From NCBI GenBank assembly GCA_947306365.1, contig CAMZGD010000003.1:1-64000 (forward strand): a stretch of 64,000 nucleotides of DNA, written 5' to 3'. The position numbers and the translations under genes are program-made. The DNA is from an uncultured Bacteroidales bacterium (GTDB lineage: Bacteria; Bacteroidota; Bacteroidia; Bacteroidales; UBA932). How positions within the stretch are numbered: the stretch's first letter is position 1; each line of letters begins with the position of its first letter. The notes beneath the pieces are model-generated. The model did not search any database. It was not told the DNA's origin and worked only from the letters and a program-made list of their open reading frames with translations. Positions 34,276 to 42,008 of this stretch are shown here, one piece after another.

Positions 34276-36603
34276 ATGAACCGATTCAAATCCATTGTCC
34301 AAATCATATCGTTCGCTGCGACGGCCTTCGCGGTATGTGCCTGCGCTTCGCGGCCGGCCGTCAAGCCGGCCATCCCGCGTGACGCCGCGGTGGAAGCCAA
34401 GGTGGAGAAAGTGCTGAAAGGCATGACCCTCAAGGAGAAGGCCGGCCAGCTGGTCCAGCTTTCCATCATGGTCATCGAGGACGACACCCACGAAGCCATC
34501 GATCCGGCCAAGCTCGACAAGATCATCGGCGAATACAAGGTGGGCTCCATCCTCAACGTGATGCACGACGCGGCGCATACGCGTGAGCAGACGGCCGCCA
34601 TGATCCGGCAGATCCAGGACAAGTCGATGGAGGTGCTGGGCATCCCGTGCATCTACGGCCTCGACATGATCCACGGCGCTTCCTATCTGATCGAGGGTTC
34701 GCTCTATCCGCAGGAAATCAACCTGGGCGCCACTTTCAACCGGGAATACGCCTTCGCGATGGGCCGGGCGATGGCCTATGAGACGCGTGCGGCGCAGTGC
34801 CCGTGGGTGTTCTCGCCCGTGATGGACCTGGGCCGCGACCCGCGCTGGCCGCGCATCTGGGAGAGCTGGGGCGAAGATCCCTATCTCCAGGCGGAAATGG
34901 CGCGCACCGAGACCCTCGGCATCCAGGGCGCCGACCCGAACCACATTGGGCCGGAGAATGCGGCCGTGAGCTTGAAGCACTATATGGGTTACGGCGTACC
35001 GCTTTCCGGGAAAGACCGGACGCCTGCCTACATTGCTGAAAACGATCTGCGCGAGAAATACTTCCGGCCGTTCAAGGAATGTGTCGAGGCGGGGGCGCTG
35101 ACCATCATGGTGAATTCCGCTTCCATCAACGGCGTTCCCACCCACGCCAACAAGACGCTGCTGACCGGATGGCTCAAGGAGGAACTCGGCTGGGACGGCA
35201 TGCTGGTCACCGACTGGGCGGACATCGACAATCTCTATACGCGCGACCACGTGGCGGCCGACAAGCGCGAGGCCGTGGCGCAGGGCATCAACGCCGGCAT
35301 CGACATGATCATGGATCCCTACGATCCGGAATGCGTGAACGTGATCGTGGACCTGGCCGAAAGCGGCGGGATCCCGATGAGCCGCATCGATGACGCCGTG
35401 CGCCGGGTGCTGCGCCTCAAGGTGCGTCTGGGTCTCTTCGACAATCCGACCTGGACGTACGATTATCCGGACTTCGCGTGCGAACGCTTTGCGAAGGAGT
35501 CGTATGACGCCGCCGTGGAGTCGGAGGTGCTGCTGAAGAACGAAGGCGGCCTGCTGCCGCTCAATGGCAGCGAGCGGATCCTGGTCTGCGGTCCCAACGC
35601 CAATACGCTCCGTGCGCTGAACGGGGGCTGGTCATACCGCTGGCAGGGTTCTGCCGACGAATTCGTCCCGCAGTACAATACGATCCTGGAAGCGATCCAG
35701 CAGCGTTTCTCGCGTGTGACGTACGTTCCGGGCGTAGAGTATGTGGAAATCCCGTATGCCTGGATGATCGACAATCCGACGGGCATTGCAAAGGCCGTGG
35801 CGGCCGCCCGTGCCGCCGACGTGGTCGTCTGCTGTGTGGGTGAGAATTCCTACTGCGAGACGCCGGGCAACATGGACGACCTGAACCTTTCGGCCAACCA
35901 GAAGGAACTGGTCCGGGCGGTGGCCGCTACCGGAAAGCCCGTGGTGCTGGTGCTCAACGAGGGCCGTCCGCGCATCATCGGCGACATCGAGCCGCTGGCG
36001 AAGGCGGTGATCGACGTGATGCTGCCTTCGAACTACGGCGGCGACGCCCTGGCGGCGCTGCTCGCCGGCGACGAGAATTTCTCCGGCAAGCTGCCGTTCA
36101 CCTATTCGAAGCACATCAATTCGCTGCACACGTACGACTACAAGGTTTCCGAGCACCGCGAGGTGATGGAGGGATCCTACAACTACGACGCCGTGATGGA
36201 CGTGCAGTGGCCTTTCGGCTTCGGTCTCAGCTACACGACGTTCGCCTACAGCGATTTCGTCTGTGACCGGGAATCGTTCAAGGCCGGCGATGTGCTGAAG
36301 GTTTCCGTGACGGTGACCAACACCGGCGACCGTGCCGGCAAGGAGGCGGTGCTGCTCTACAGTTCCGACCTGGTGGCGTCGCTGATTCCCGACGTGAAGC
36401 GTCTCCGCGGCTTCGAAAAGATCGAGCTTCAGCCCGGTGAATCGAAGGTAGTGACGTTCGAGCTGCCGGCTCCCGAACTGGCGTTCGTGGGCGCGGACGG
36501 CAGATGGCGTCTGGAGGAAGGCGACTTCCGTCTGGCCTGCGGCGGCCTCGGCCTGCTGGTCCACTGCACGGAAACGAAAGTCTGGGATACGCCGAATAGA
36601 TGA
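34276..36603 (+). CDS. bglX: GH3 beta-glucosidase lipoprotein, BglX-like
   Basis: A 775-residue protein with a lipoprotein-like signal (FAVCAC). GH3 N-domain: MTLKEKAGQLVQL, GLDMIHGASYLIEGSLYPQEINLGATFNRE, SPVMDLGRDPRWPRIWESWGEDPYL, nucleophile Asp in MLVTDWADID. C-domain: SEVLLKNEGGLLPL and VVCCVGENSYCETPG, with the usual Glu-rich loop. A fibronectin III-like end domain follows (VSVTVTNTGDRAGKEAVLLY). It would remove beta-linked glucose from cello-, gluco-manno- or de-xylosylated xyloglucan oligomers in the periplasm. ATG 34276 is chosen over the TTG at 34270. Confidence 0.9.
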   Translation: MNRFKSIVQIISFAATAFAVCACASRPAVKPAIPRDAAVEAKVEKVLKGMTLKEKAGQLVQLSIMVIEDDTHEAIDPAKLDKIIGEYKVGSILNVMHDAAHTREQTAAMIRQIQDKSMEVLGIPCIYGLDMIHGASYLIEGSLYPQEINLGATFNREYAFAMGRAMAYETRAAQCPWVFSPVMDLGRDPRWPRIWESWGEDPYLQAEMARTETLGIQGADPNHIGPENAAVSLKHYMGYGVPLSGKDRTPAYIAENDLREKYFRPFKECVEAGALTIMVNSASINGVPTHANKTLLTGWLKEELGWDGMLVTDWADIDNLYTRDHVAADKREAVAQGINAGIDMIMDPYDPECVNVIVDLAESGGIPMSRIDDAVRRVLRLKVRLGLFDNPTWTYDYPDFACERFAKESYDAAVESEVLLKNEGGLLPLNGSERILVCGPNANTLRALNGGWSYRWQGSADEFVPQYNTILEAIQQRFSRVTYVPGVEYVEIPYAWMIDNPTGIAKAVAAARAADVVVCCVGENSYCETPGNMDDLNLSANQKELVRAVAATGKPVVLVLNEGRPRIIGDIEPLAKAVIDVMLPSNYGGDALAALLAGDENFSGKLPFTYSKHINSLHTYDYKVSEHREVMEGSYNYDAVMDVQWPFGFGLSYTTFAYSDFVCDRESFKAGDVLKVSVTVTNTGDRAGKEAVLLYSSDLVASLIPDVKRLRGFEKIELQPGESKVVTFELPAPELAFVGADGRWRLEEGDFRLACGGLGLLVHCTETKVWDTPNR

Positions 36604-36726
36604 TCATTGCTCCGCTGCTCTGGGTTTTCGTTCCGCTCGCAGAAAAATGCTCGCTGCCCGAAAACCCGCCCGCAGCTACGAAAAGAACGGTCATTTTGAG
36701 CGAAGAGAAGAAGCTGAATAACTAGA
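36604..36726. repeat. Intergenic palindromic repeat remnant
   Basis: The 123-base gap inside the operon holds an inverted repeat (GGGTTTTCG at 36622-36630, CGAAAACCC at 36659-36667), imperfectly extended on both sides. Near the end is GGTCATTTTGAGCGAAGAG, which resembles the widespread TCATTCTGAGCGAAGCGAAGAATCT intergenic repeat (recalled, not searched). It may be a partial terminator between bglX and the epimerase gene. Confidence 0.5.
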
Positions 36727-37908
36727 ATGGAAACAAGAACGGATATATTCCTGCGTGAAATTACCGACGTTCTGGAGCATAATATCCTGGACTATTGGCT
36801 GACGCTGCGGGACCCGGGCGGCGGCTTCTACGGCGAAGTCCTTTCCGACGGAACCGTGCTGCCGGAGGCGCCGCGCGGCGTCATCCTGAACGCCCGCATC
36901 ATCTGGGCGTTCTCGGCGGCCTTTGCCGTGCTGCCCAGGCCGGAATACCTGGCGGCGGCCGTAACGGCCAAAGACTGGTTCCTGACGCATTTCGTCGATC
37001 CGGATCACGGCGGCGTCTATTGGAGCGTGACGGCGGCAGGGGAGCGGCTTGACGACAAGAAGCAGCTGTATGCCCAGGGCTTCGCCATCTACGGGCTCAG
37101 CGAATGCTATAAGGCGACGCGCGACGTGAAGGTCCTTGCGGCGGCCGCCGCGCTGTTCCGCACGGTGGAAGACCATTTCGCCGATCCGGAGCACGGCGGG
37201 TACATCGAGGCGCTTGCGCGCGACTTCTCGCCGCTGGAAGACATGTCGCTCTCGGCGCACGACATCAATGCCGACAAGACGATGAATTCGCACCTCCACA
37301 TCCTGGAGGCCTACGCGAATCTCTACGCCGTCTGGCCGGATCCTTCGCTCAGGGCGGCGCTGGTCCGGCTGCTCGACCTCACGTGCACGCGCATTATGGG
37401 TCCCGACGGACATCTGCAGCTTTATTTCCGGCGGGACTGGCGCGTCCTGCCCGGTGCCGTTTCCTACGGTCACGACATCGAGACATCGTGGCTGCTGCTG
37501 GAGTGCGCCCTGGCGACGCACGACCTCGACGTGGTGAGCCGTGTCCGTCCGTATGCGGCCGCGCTGGGCCGCGCCGGCAACGAGGGCCTGCTGCCCGACG
37601 GTTCGATGCTGTATGAGAAACTGCCCGACGGTTCCTTCGATGAATCCCGCCAATGGTGGGTGCAGGCCGAGACGGTCGTAGGCAACCTCTGGCTGTGGAA
37701 GTTCCACGGGGACGATGCCGGTGCCGACCGGGCGCTGGCCTGCTGGGCGTTCATCCGCGACCGGCTGGTGGACCGCGCCGGCGGCGACTGGTACTGGGCG
37801 GTCCTGCCCGACGGCTCGCGCGACCTGGCCCAGCCAAAGGCCGGCTTCTGGAAATGTCCCTACCACAATGTCCGGATGTGTCTTGAAATACTGAAACTGT
37901 TTGGATAA
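36727..37908 (+). CDS. ce: Cellobiose 2-epimerase (AGE family)
   Basis: A 393-residue cytoplasmic (alpha/alpha)6-barrel enzyme of the N-acylglucosamine 2-epimerase superfamily. Family segments are ARIIWAFSAAF, DPDHGGVYWSV, QLYAQGFAIYGLSECYKAT, NSHLHILEAYANLY, SYGHDIETSWLLLE with a catalytic-type His, WWVQAETVVGNLWLW and GFWKCPYHNVRMC, the characteristic ending of cellobiose epimerases. It would turn beta-1,4-mannobiose into mannosylglucose for the GH130 phosphorylase. Co-location with GH5-GH26 and GH130 favours this over GlcNAc epimerisation. It lies 1 base upstream of the GPH transporter. Confidence 0.9.
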   Translation: METRTDIFLREITDVLEHNILDYWLTLRDPGGGFYGEVLSDGTVLPEAPRGVILNARIIWAFSAAFAVLPRPEYLAAAVTAKDWFLTHFVDPDHGGVYWSVTAAGERLDDKKQLYAQGFAIYGLSECYKATRDVKVLAAAAALFRTVEDHFADPEHGGYIEALARDFSPLEDMSLSAHDINADKTMNSHLHILEAYANLYAVWPDPSLRAALVRLLDLTCTRIMGPDGHLQLYFRRDWRVLPGAVSYGHDIETSWLLLECALATHDLDVVSRVRPYAAALGRAGNEGLLPDGSMLYEKLPDGSFDESRQWWVQAETVVGNLWLWKFHGDDAGADRALACWAFIRDRLVDRAGGDWYWAVLPDGSRDLAQPKAGFWKCPYHNVRMCLEILKLFG

Positions 37909-37909
37909 T

Positions 37910-39253
37910 ATGGCAAAACTCTCTGAAAAATTGGGCTATGCGCTGGGTGATGCCGCCGCCGGCGGCATCACGTGGAAGGTGATGTCCATCGCATTTCCCT
38001 TGTTCTTCACCAACATCTTCGGCCTTACCGTGGCCGATACGGCGGCCCTGATGCTGGTGGCGCGCCTGTTTGACGTCATCACCGATCCGCTGATGGGAGC
38101 CATCGCCGACCGGACGCAATCACGCTGGGGCACCTACCGGCCCTGGCTCATTTTCGGCGCCATTCCGCTGGGCGTTGTGTTCGCCCTGCTGCTCTACACG
38201 CCCGAACTGGGCCCTGTCGGCAAGCGCATCTACGCCTATTCGTTCTATCTGTTGATGATGGTCGTCTATACGGCCGTGAACGTGCCTTACGGCTCGTTGC
38301 TGGGCGTGATGACCGACGACGACAATGAGAAGAACCAGTTCTCCTCGTACCGGATGGTGGGCGCCTATGCGATGGGCTTCGTCACCCTGCTGTCCTTCCC
38401 GTATCTGCAGAAACTGGTGGGCGGTTCCGAAGCGCACCAGTATGCCGTGCTGGGCGCGATCCTGGGCGGCCTTGCCGCATTGGGAACGCTGGCCTGCGGC
38501 CTGCTCACGAAAGAGCGCATCAAGCCCGTCCGTGCCGAGAAATTCTCGTTCAAGCCTTTCGCCGACCTGTTCCGCAACAAGCCGTGGATCTACCTGACGC
38601 TCGTGGGCATCTGCACCAATTTCTTCAACGGTTTCCGCTATGCCGTGGCCGGCTACCTGCTGGAATACTGCCTGCACGGGGATGTTACCGTTTCGGGCCT
38701 GATCATCAACTACACGGTGTTCATGACCTTCGGCGAAGTGACGTGCATGATCTTCGGCGGCCTGTCGCCGCGGTTTACGAAGTGGGTGGGATCCAAGAAG
38801 AAAGCCTTTATGTGGGCGGCCGTCATCTGCGCCGTGACCTCGATCGCCTTCTTCTTCATCCCGATGGACCCGAAATACATCTGGGTGATGGTCGCGACGG
38901 TCATCCTCACGTCCATCGGCATCGGCCTCTATTCGCCGCTGCTCTGGTCGATGTATGCCGATGTGGCAGATTATGCCACGGAAAAGAACGGGACTTCCTC
39001 GACGGGCCTGATCTTCTCGTCAGGCACGATGGCGCAGAAGTTCGGTTCGGCCATCTCGGGGGCGCTGGTGGCGATGCTCCTGGGCCTCGCCGGCTTCGTG
39101 TCCGGCACCGATCCCGTTACGGACCAGACTGTGGTCACCATTACGAACGAGGCGGCGGTACAGCAGATGATCTGGTCGATCTTCTCGCTTTTCCCGGCCG
39201 CCATCGCCCTGCTGATCATCCTCCTGCTGAAACTCTATCCCATCCGGAAATAG
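37910..39253 (+). CDS. GPH-family glycoside:cation symporter
   Basis: A 447-residue inner-membrane carrier (start MAKLSEKLGYALGDAAAGGITWKV). GPH (LacS/MelB-like) features: LMLVARLFDVITDPLMGAIADRTQSRWGTYRPWLIFGAIP, NVPYGSLLGVMTDD, and the later WSMYADVADYATEKNGTSSTGLIFSSGTMAQKFG. No C-terminal IIA domain is present. As last gene of the operon and adjacent to the epimerase, it probably imports mannobiose or related disaccharides. The stop and start codons of the two genes are one base apart. Confidence 0.9.
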   Translation: MAKLSEKLGYALGDAAAGGITWKVMSIAFPLFFTNIFGLTVADTAALMLVARLFDVITDPLMGAIADRTQSRWGTYRPWLIFGAIPLGVVFALLLYTPELGPVGKRIYAYSFYLLMMVVYTAVNVPYGSLLGVMTDDDNEKNQFSSYRMVGAYAMGFVTLLSFPYLQKLVGGSEAHQYAVLGAILGGLAALGTLACGLLTKERIKPVRAEKFSFKPFADLFRNKPWIYLTLVGICTNFFNGFRYAVAGYLLEYCLHGDVTVSGLIINYTVFMTFGEVTCMIFGGLSPRFTKWVGSKKKAFMWAAVICAVTSIAFFFIPMDPKYIWVMVATVILTSIGIGLYSPLLWSMYADVADYATEKNGTSSTGLIFSSGTMAQKFGSAISGALVAMLLGLAGFVSGTDPVTDQTVVTITNEAAVQQMIWSIFSLFPAAIALLIILLLKLYPIRK

Positions 39254-39262
39254 CGTCAGCCG

Positions 39263-39328
39263 TCAGATAAGGCCCAAAGCCAGCAGGATCATCGTAATAA
39301 GGAGCAGAATTGTGCTGAATGTTTCCAT
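39263..39328 (-). CDS. 21-residue hydrophobic peptide in the sigma-factor unit
   Basis: Too short for the ORF track. Minus strand: METFSTILLLITMILLALGLI then TGA, one predicted membrane helix with almost no polar residues. It lies 44 bases downstream of the sigma-factor partner gene, on the same strand. A short inverted repeat (AAGCGAGCGCTT) lies in the gap. Small single-helix proteins of this kind often follow membrane genes in Bacteroidota, but coding is not proven by the sequence alone. Confidence 0.5.
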   Translation of the reverse strand: METFSTILLLITMILLALGLI

Positions 39329-39372
39329 TTTATGCTGATTTAAAGATTATAGACGTTTAGCCAAGCGCTCGC

Positions 39373-39954
39373 TTAGGCATCCCGGCGGAGCTCCTCGATC
39401 TGGTCGAGAAGCTCGTCGGAGCCGTTAAGGATGTCTCTGCGATTCTTGAGGCCGAAGGCGCCGCCAATCAAAAGACCTATGACAGCCCCACCAATGAATC
39501 CGTAGAGATTCTCCCTGCCGAGCTGGATGTTCTTAGCCACATCCCAGACCAGCATCCCCAGCCAGACCACGAGGCAGGGAATACCATACTTGATCCAGTC
39601 GGCATTGATCTTCCGGAAGGTGGTGATCTCCGATGCGGCAGTAACAAGGTCTTTATCTAAACTGGGGATGTGTCTCCTGGTCAACAGCATGGCGACGATT
39701 GCCGCCAGAAGCATCACGTCTGTAAAAATCAGGAAGTACCAGGAGAATCCCAGGTATCGGAGGAGCGGGAAGAAAGCCAGCGCTGCACAGGCCATTGCAA
39801 TAGGCAAAGACGTCTTGGTTTTGAGCTGGTTGACCGTTTTGCGGAAGGAGGTGCGGAGCATCCTGTCGTTCACGATCTTCTCGTTGGCAAGTTTTTCGCG
39901 CAGCTGCTGCATCTGCTGCTGCATTTCGCGGAGGGTGTTATCGGTGTTTTCCAT
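39373..39954 (-). CDS. Membrane protein paired with the ECF sigma factor
   Basis: A 193-residue protein (start MENTDNTLREMQQQMQQLREKL at 39954; the ORF track starts earlier inside the sigma gene). Residues ~5-45 look like a coiled coil; then come four hydrophobic helices in two pairs (~50-92 and ~118-165) and a charged tail (SDELLDQIEELRRDA). It starts one base after the sigma-factor stop. By position it may be a membrane-bound regulator of that sigma factor, but it has no recognisable anti-sigma zinc-finger or FecR domain. The coding sequence looks less GC-rich than its neighbours. Confidence 0.7.
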   Translation of the reverse strand: MENTDNTLREMQQQMQQLREKLANEKIVNDRMLRTSFRKTVNQLKTKTSLPIAMACAALAFFPLLRYLGFSWYFLIFTDVMLLAAIVAMLLTRRHIPSLDKDLVTAASEITTFRKINADWIKYGIPCLVVWLGMLVWDVAKNIQLGRENLYGFIGGAVIGLLIGGAFGLKNRRDILNGSDELLDQIEELRRDA

Positions 39955-39955
39955 T

Positions 39956-40426
39956 TTACTGCATCTTTTTAAGTTGTTCCTTGATTCGTACAAGCCGCAC
40001 GGAGACATTCTTTGGCGTGATGCCGACGATCTGTCCGATCTCCTCGTAGGAGAGGTTCTCCAGCCAGAGGAGGACGATGGCCCGGTCGAAAGGCCCCAGC
40101 TTGCCGATCCGCTCTCGCAGGAGCCCGATCTGCCGGGTTTCCTCGTCCCGGTCTTCGAACAGGTCGATGTCGAGCGAAAGCGGCTCGGTCCTTGGCCCGC
40201 GCTTCTTCTTCCGGTCGAAGGAGATGCAGGTGTTCAGGCTGACTTTCCAGATCCAGGTGTTCAGCGCGCTTTCACCCCGGAAGGTTCCGGATCCCTGCCA
40301 GAGGTGGATGAGGATTTCCTGGAAAAGGTCGGCCACTTCGTCGCGGTCGGTCGAGAACATATAGCAGACGGTGTAGATCGTCCCCTTGTGTTCCCGGATC
40401 ATTTTTTCGAATTCACGTTCGGTCAT
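39956..40426 (-). CDS. ECF-type RNA polymerase sigma factor
   Basis: About 156 residues from the ATG at 40426 (MTEREFEKMIREHKGTIYTVCYMF); an earlier ATG at 40450 is possible. Region 2: STDRDEVADLFQEILIHLWQGSGTFRGESALNTWIWKVSLNTCISFDRK. Region 4: FDRAIVLLWLENLSYEEIGQIVGITPKNVSVRLVRIKEQL. It would direct RNA polymerase to a stress- or surface-related regulon. The next gene encodes a coiled-coil membrane protein starting one base later. No nearby anti-sigma/FecR or SusC gene is linked, so it is not the classical glycan-sensing type. Confidence 0.9.
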   Translation of the reverse strand: MTEREFEKMIREHKGTIYTVCYMFSTDRDEVADLFQEILIHLWQGSGTFRGESALNTWIWKVSLNTCISFDRKKKRGPRTEPLSLDIDLFEDRDEETRQIGLLRERIGKLGPFDRAIVLLWLENLSYEEIGQIVGITPKNVSVRLVRIKEQLKKMQ

Positions 40427-40507
40427 AGTCTCGCAACTTGTTTTGCCCATTGGACGCGGCAATGCTTCGAAAACTACACGATTATTGATTTTTTTTCGCG
40501 GAAGATG

Positions 40508-40993
40508 CTATAATGGATAGATTTCGGCTCCGATGAAACCGATCAGGTCCTGCGGGGAGAGCTTCAGCTGCAGGCCGCGGATACCTGCGCTTACATAGAT
40601 GTAATCGTAGAGCAGGGCGCTTTCGTGGATGAAGGTAGGGAAGGGTTTCTTCATGCCGATGGGCGAACAGCCGCCCCGGATGTAGCCGGTGGTGGGCAGG
40701 AGTTCCTTCACGTGCAGCATCTCGCAGTTCTTGTTGCCGGAGATCTGCGCCGCCACTTTCAGGTCCACCTCGAAGTTGCCCGGGATCACGCACACGAAAT
40801 AGCCGTTCCGGTCGCCGCGCAGCACCAGGGTCTTGAACACCTGCTCGATGTCCTCGCCCAGCTGGTCGGCGACATGCCGGGCGGCCAGGTCCGACTCGTC
40901 CACCTCGTAGGGGACGAGTTCATAAGCGATGCCGGCCGCGTCGAGCAGCCGGGCCGCATTGGTCTTGGCCGGGTTGTTATCCTTCTTCGCCAT
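40508..40993 (-). CDS. ybaK: Cys-tRNA(Pro)/Cys-tRNA(Cys) deacylase, YbaK/EbsC family
   Basis: A 161-residue YbaK-type editing protein: NAARLLDAAGIAYELVPYEVDE, FKTLVLRGDRNGYFVCVIPGNFEVDLKVAA, GYIRGGCSPIGMKKPFPTFIHESAL, YVSAGIRGLQLKLSPQDL. The GCSPIG segment with the conserved Lys earlier is the family core. It hydrolyses mischarged Cys-tRNA(Pro). Its start overlaps the end of the DUF3810 gene by 17 bases, so it is the last gene of a three-gene unit. Confidence 0.92.
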   Translation of the reverse strand: MAKKDNNPAKTNAARLLDAAGIAYELVPYEVDESDLAARHVADQLGEDIEQVFKTLVLRGDRNGYFVCVIPGNFEVDLKVAAQISGNKNCEMLHVKELLPTTGYIRGGCSPIGMKKPFPTFIHESALLYDYIYVSAGIRGLQLKLSPQDLIGFIGAEIYPL

Positions 40994-42008
40994 CTTCGTG
41001 ACCGTGCAGGTCTGAAAAAGTCAGGACGAGCCGGAGTACCTGGCCGTAGTTTCGGGTGCCGTCGGCAATCCGGTTGGTCTTGAGGAATCGGTCGTAGAGC
41101 TTGCGCTGGGCCCGGGAAAGGGTGGGTGAGCGCAGTTCCTGCCAGTGCTGGCGGGCGAATTCGAGGTCGGCGGCGACTTCGGGGATGAGCCGGTCGGCCC
41201 ACGCCTGATAGGCTTCGTCGCCCAGCAGCGAATGGATGTTGCCGGCGGTGTAGTTGAGCAGCATGTACCAGGCGCTGTAGCGGATGGCCGGATCCTCGCT
41301 GTGCCGGCAGTTCTCAAAGGCCCAGAAATTGGCTTCCGCCTCGTTGCTGACGCCCAGCACGTGGGAATACTCGTGTGCGTAGATGAACGGATACTCCAGC
41401 GCCGAGACATCGTGGTTGACCTGCAGCTCGTCGAAGAAAGGACCGATGAATCCCAGCACGCCTACAGCTGAGTAGAGCCGGTTGAATGCCAGTCGCTTGG
41501 GATGCTGCCAGCTTTGGGGTTCCGCCAGTCCCGTTTCCGGCGGGAGGGCGGCATACCAGGCCTTGACGTGCGCGGCGACAGCTTCCTTGTCGATGGTTTC
41601 CACATCCCGCCACTGGGTGTTGAGCTGTTCGGCGAATTCCGTCAGGAACGACTGGAATTCTTCCTCCTCATAGGGCATCGGGGTGGATCCGGTCCGGGCA
41701 TAGATGTCGCTCCGGTAGTAGTTGATGCCCCAGGCCGCGTAGAACCATACGTAGATCCAGACCAGCAGCCGGACGGCCCGCCAGAGGTATCTGCCCCGAC
41801 GTTCTTTCACCCGGAAGACCTTGACGAGCCGGACGAGAAAGAGCAGGGCCAGCAGGACGGCGACGATTTCCGTGACCGAGCATCCGAAAGGAGCGGCCAG
41901 CCAGCTGAGCGTCTTCGAGATGCCCGGATACAGGTGCAGTGCATACCAGTCGGCCGCCGTTACGGAAAACCGGCACCACAGGACCAGGATGAGCAGGATG
42001 AAGACCAT
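40977..42008 (-). CDS. DUF3810 family membrane protein, zinc-protease-like
   Basis: A 343-residue protein with about three N-terminal membrane helices (residues ~1-20, ~45-65, ~80-100) followed by a soluble domain. The motif YAHEYSHVLGVSNEAEANFWAF resembles a gluzincin HExxH zinc site with a downstream Glu. This layout matches DUF3810 proteins of Bacteroidota, which are putative metallopeptidases; activity is inferred from the motif only. It starts immediately after the HerA-like ATPase stop. Confidence 0.8.
   Translation of the reverse strand: MVFILLILVLWCRFSVTAADWYALHLYPGISKTLSWLAAPFGCSVTEIVAVLLALLFLVRLVKVFRVKERRGRYLWRAVRLLVWIYVWFYAAWGINYYRSDIYARTGSTPMPYEEEEFQSFLTEFAEQLNTQWRDVETIDKEAVAAHVKAWYAALPPETGLAEPQSWQHPKRLAFNRLYSAVGVLGFIGPFFDELQVNHDVSALEYPFIYAHEYSHVLGVSNEAEANFWAFENCRHSEDPAIRYSAWYMLLNYTAGNIHSLLGDEAYQAWADRLIPEVAADLEFARQHWQELRSPTLSRAQRKLYDRFLKTNRIADGTRNYGQVLRLVLTFSDLHGHEDGEEG

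Noticed and set aside
32785-35250. 821-residue minus-strand ORF
   Set aside because: Antisense to xylE and bglX; Asp/His/Arg-rich with no domain, a shadow of codon bias.
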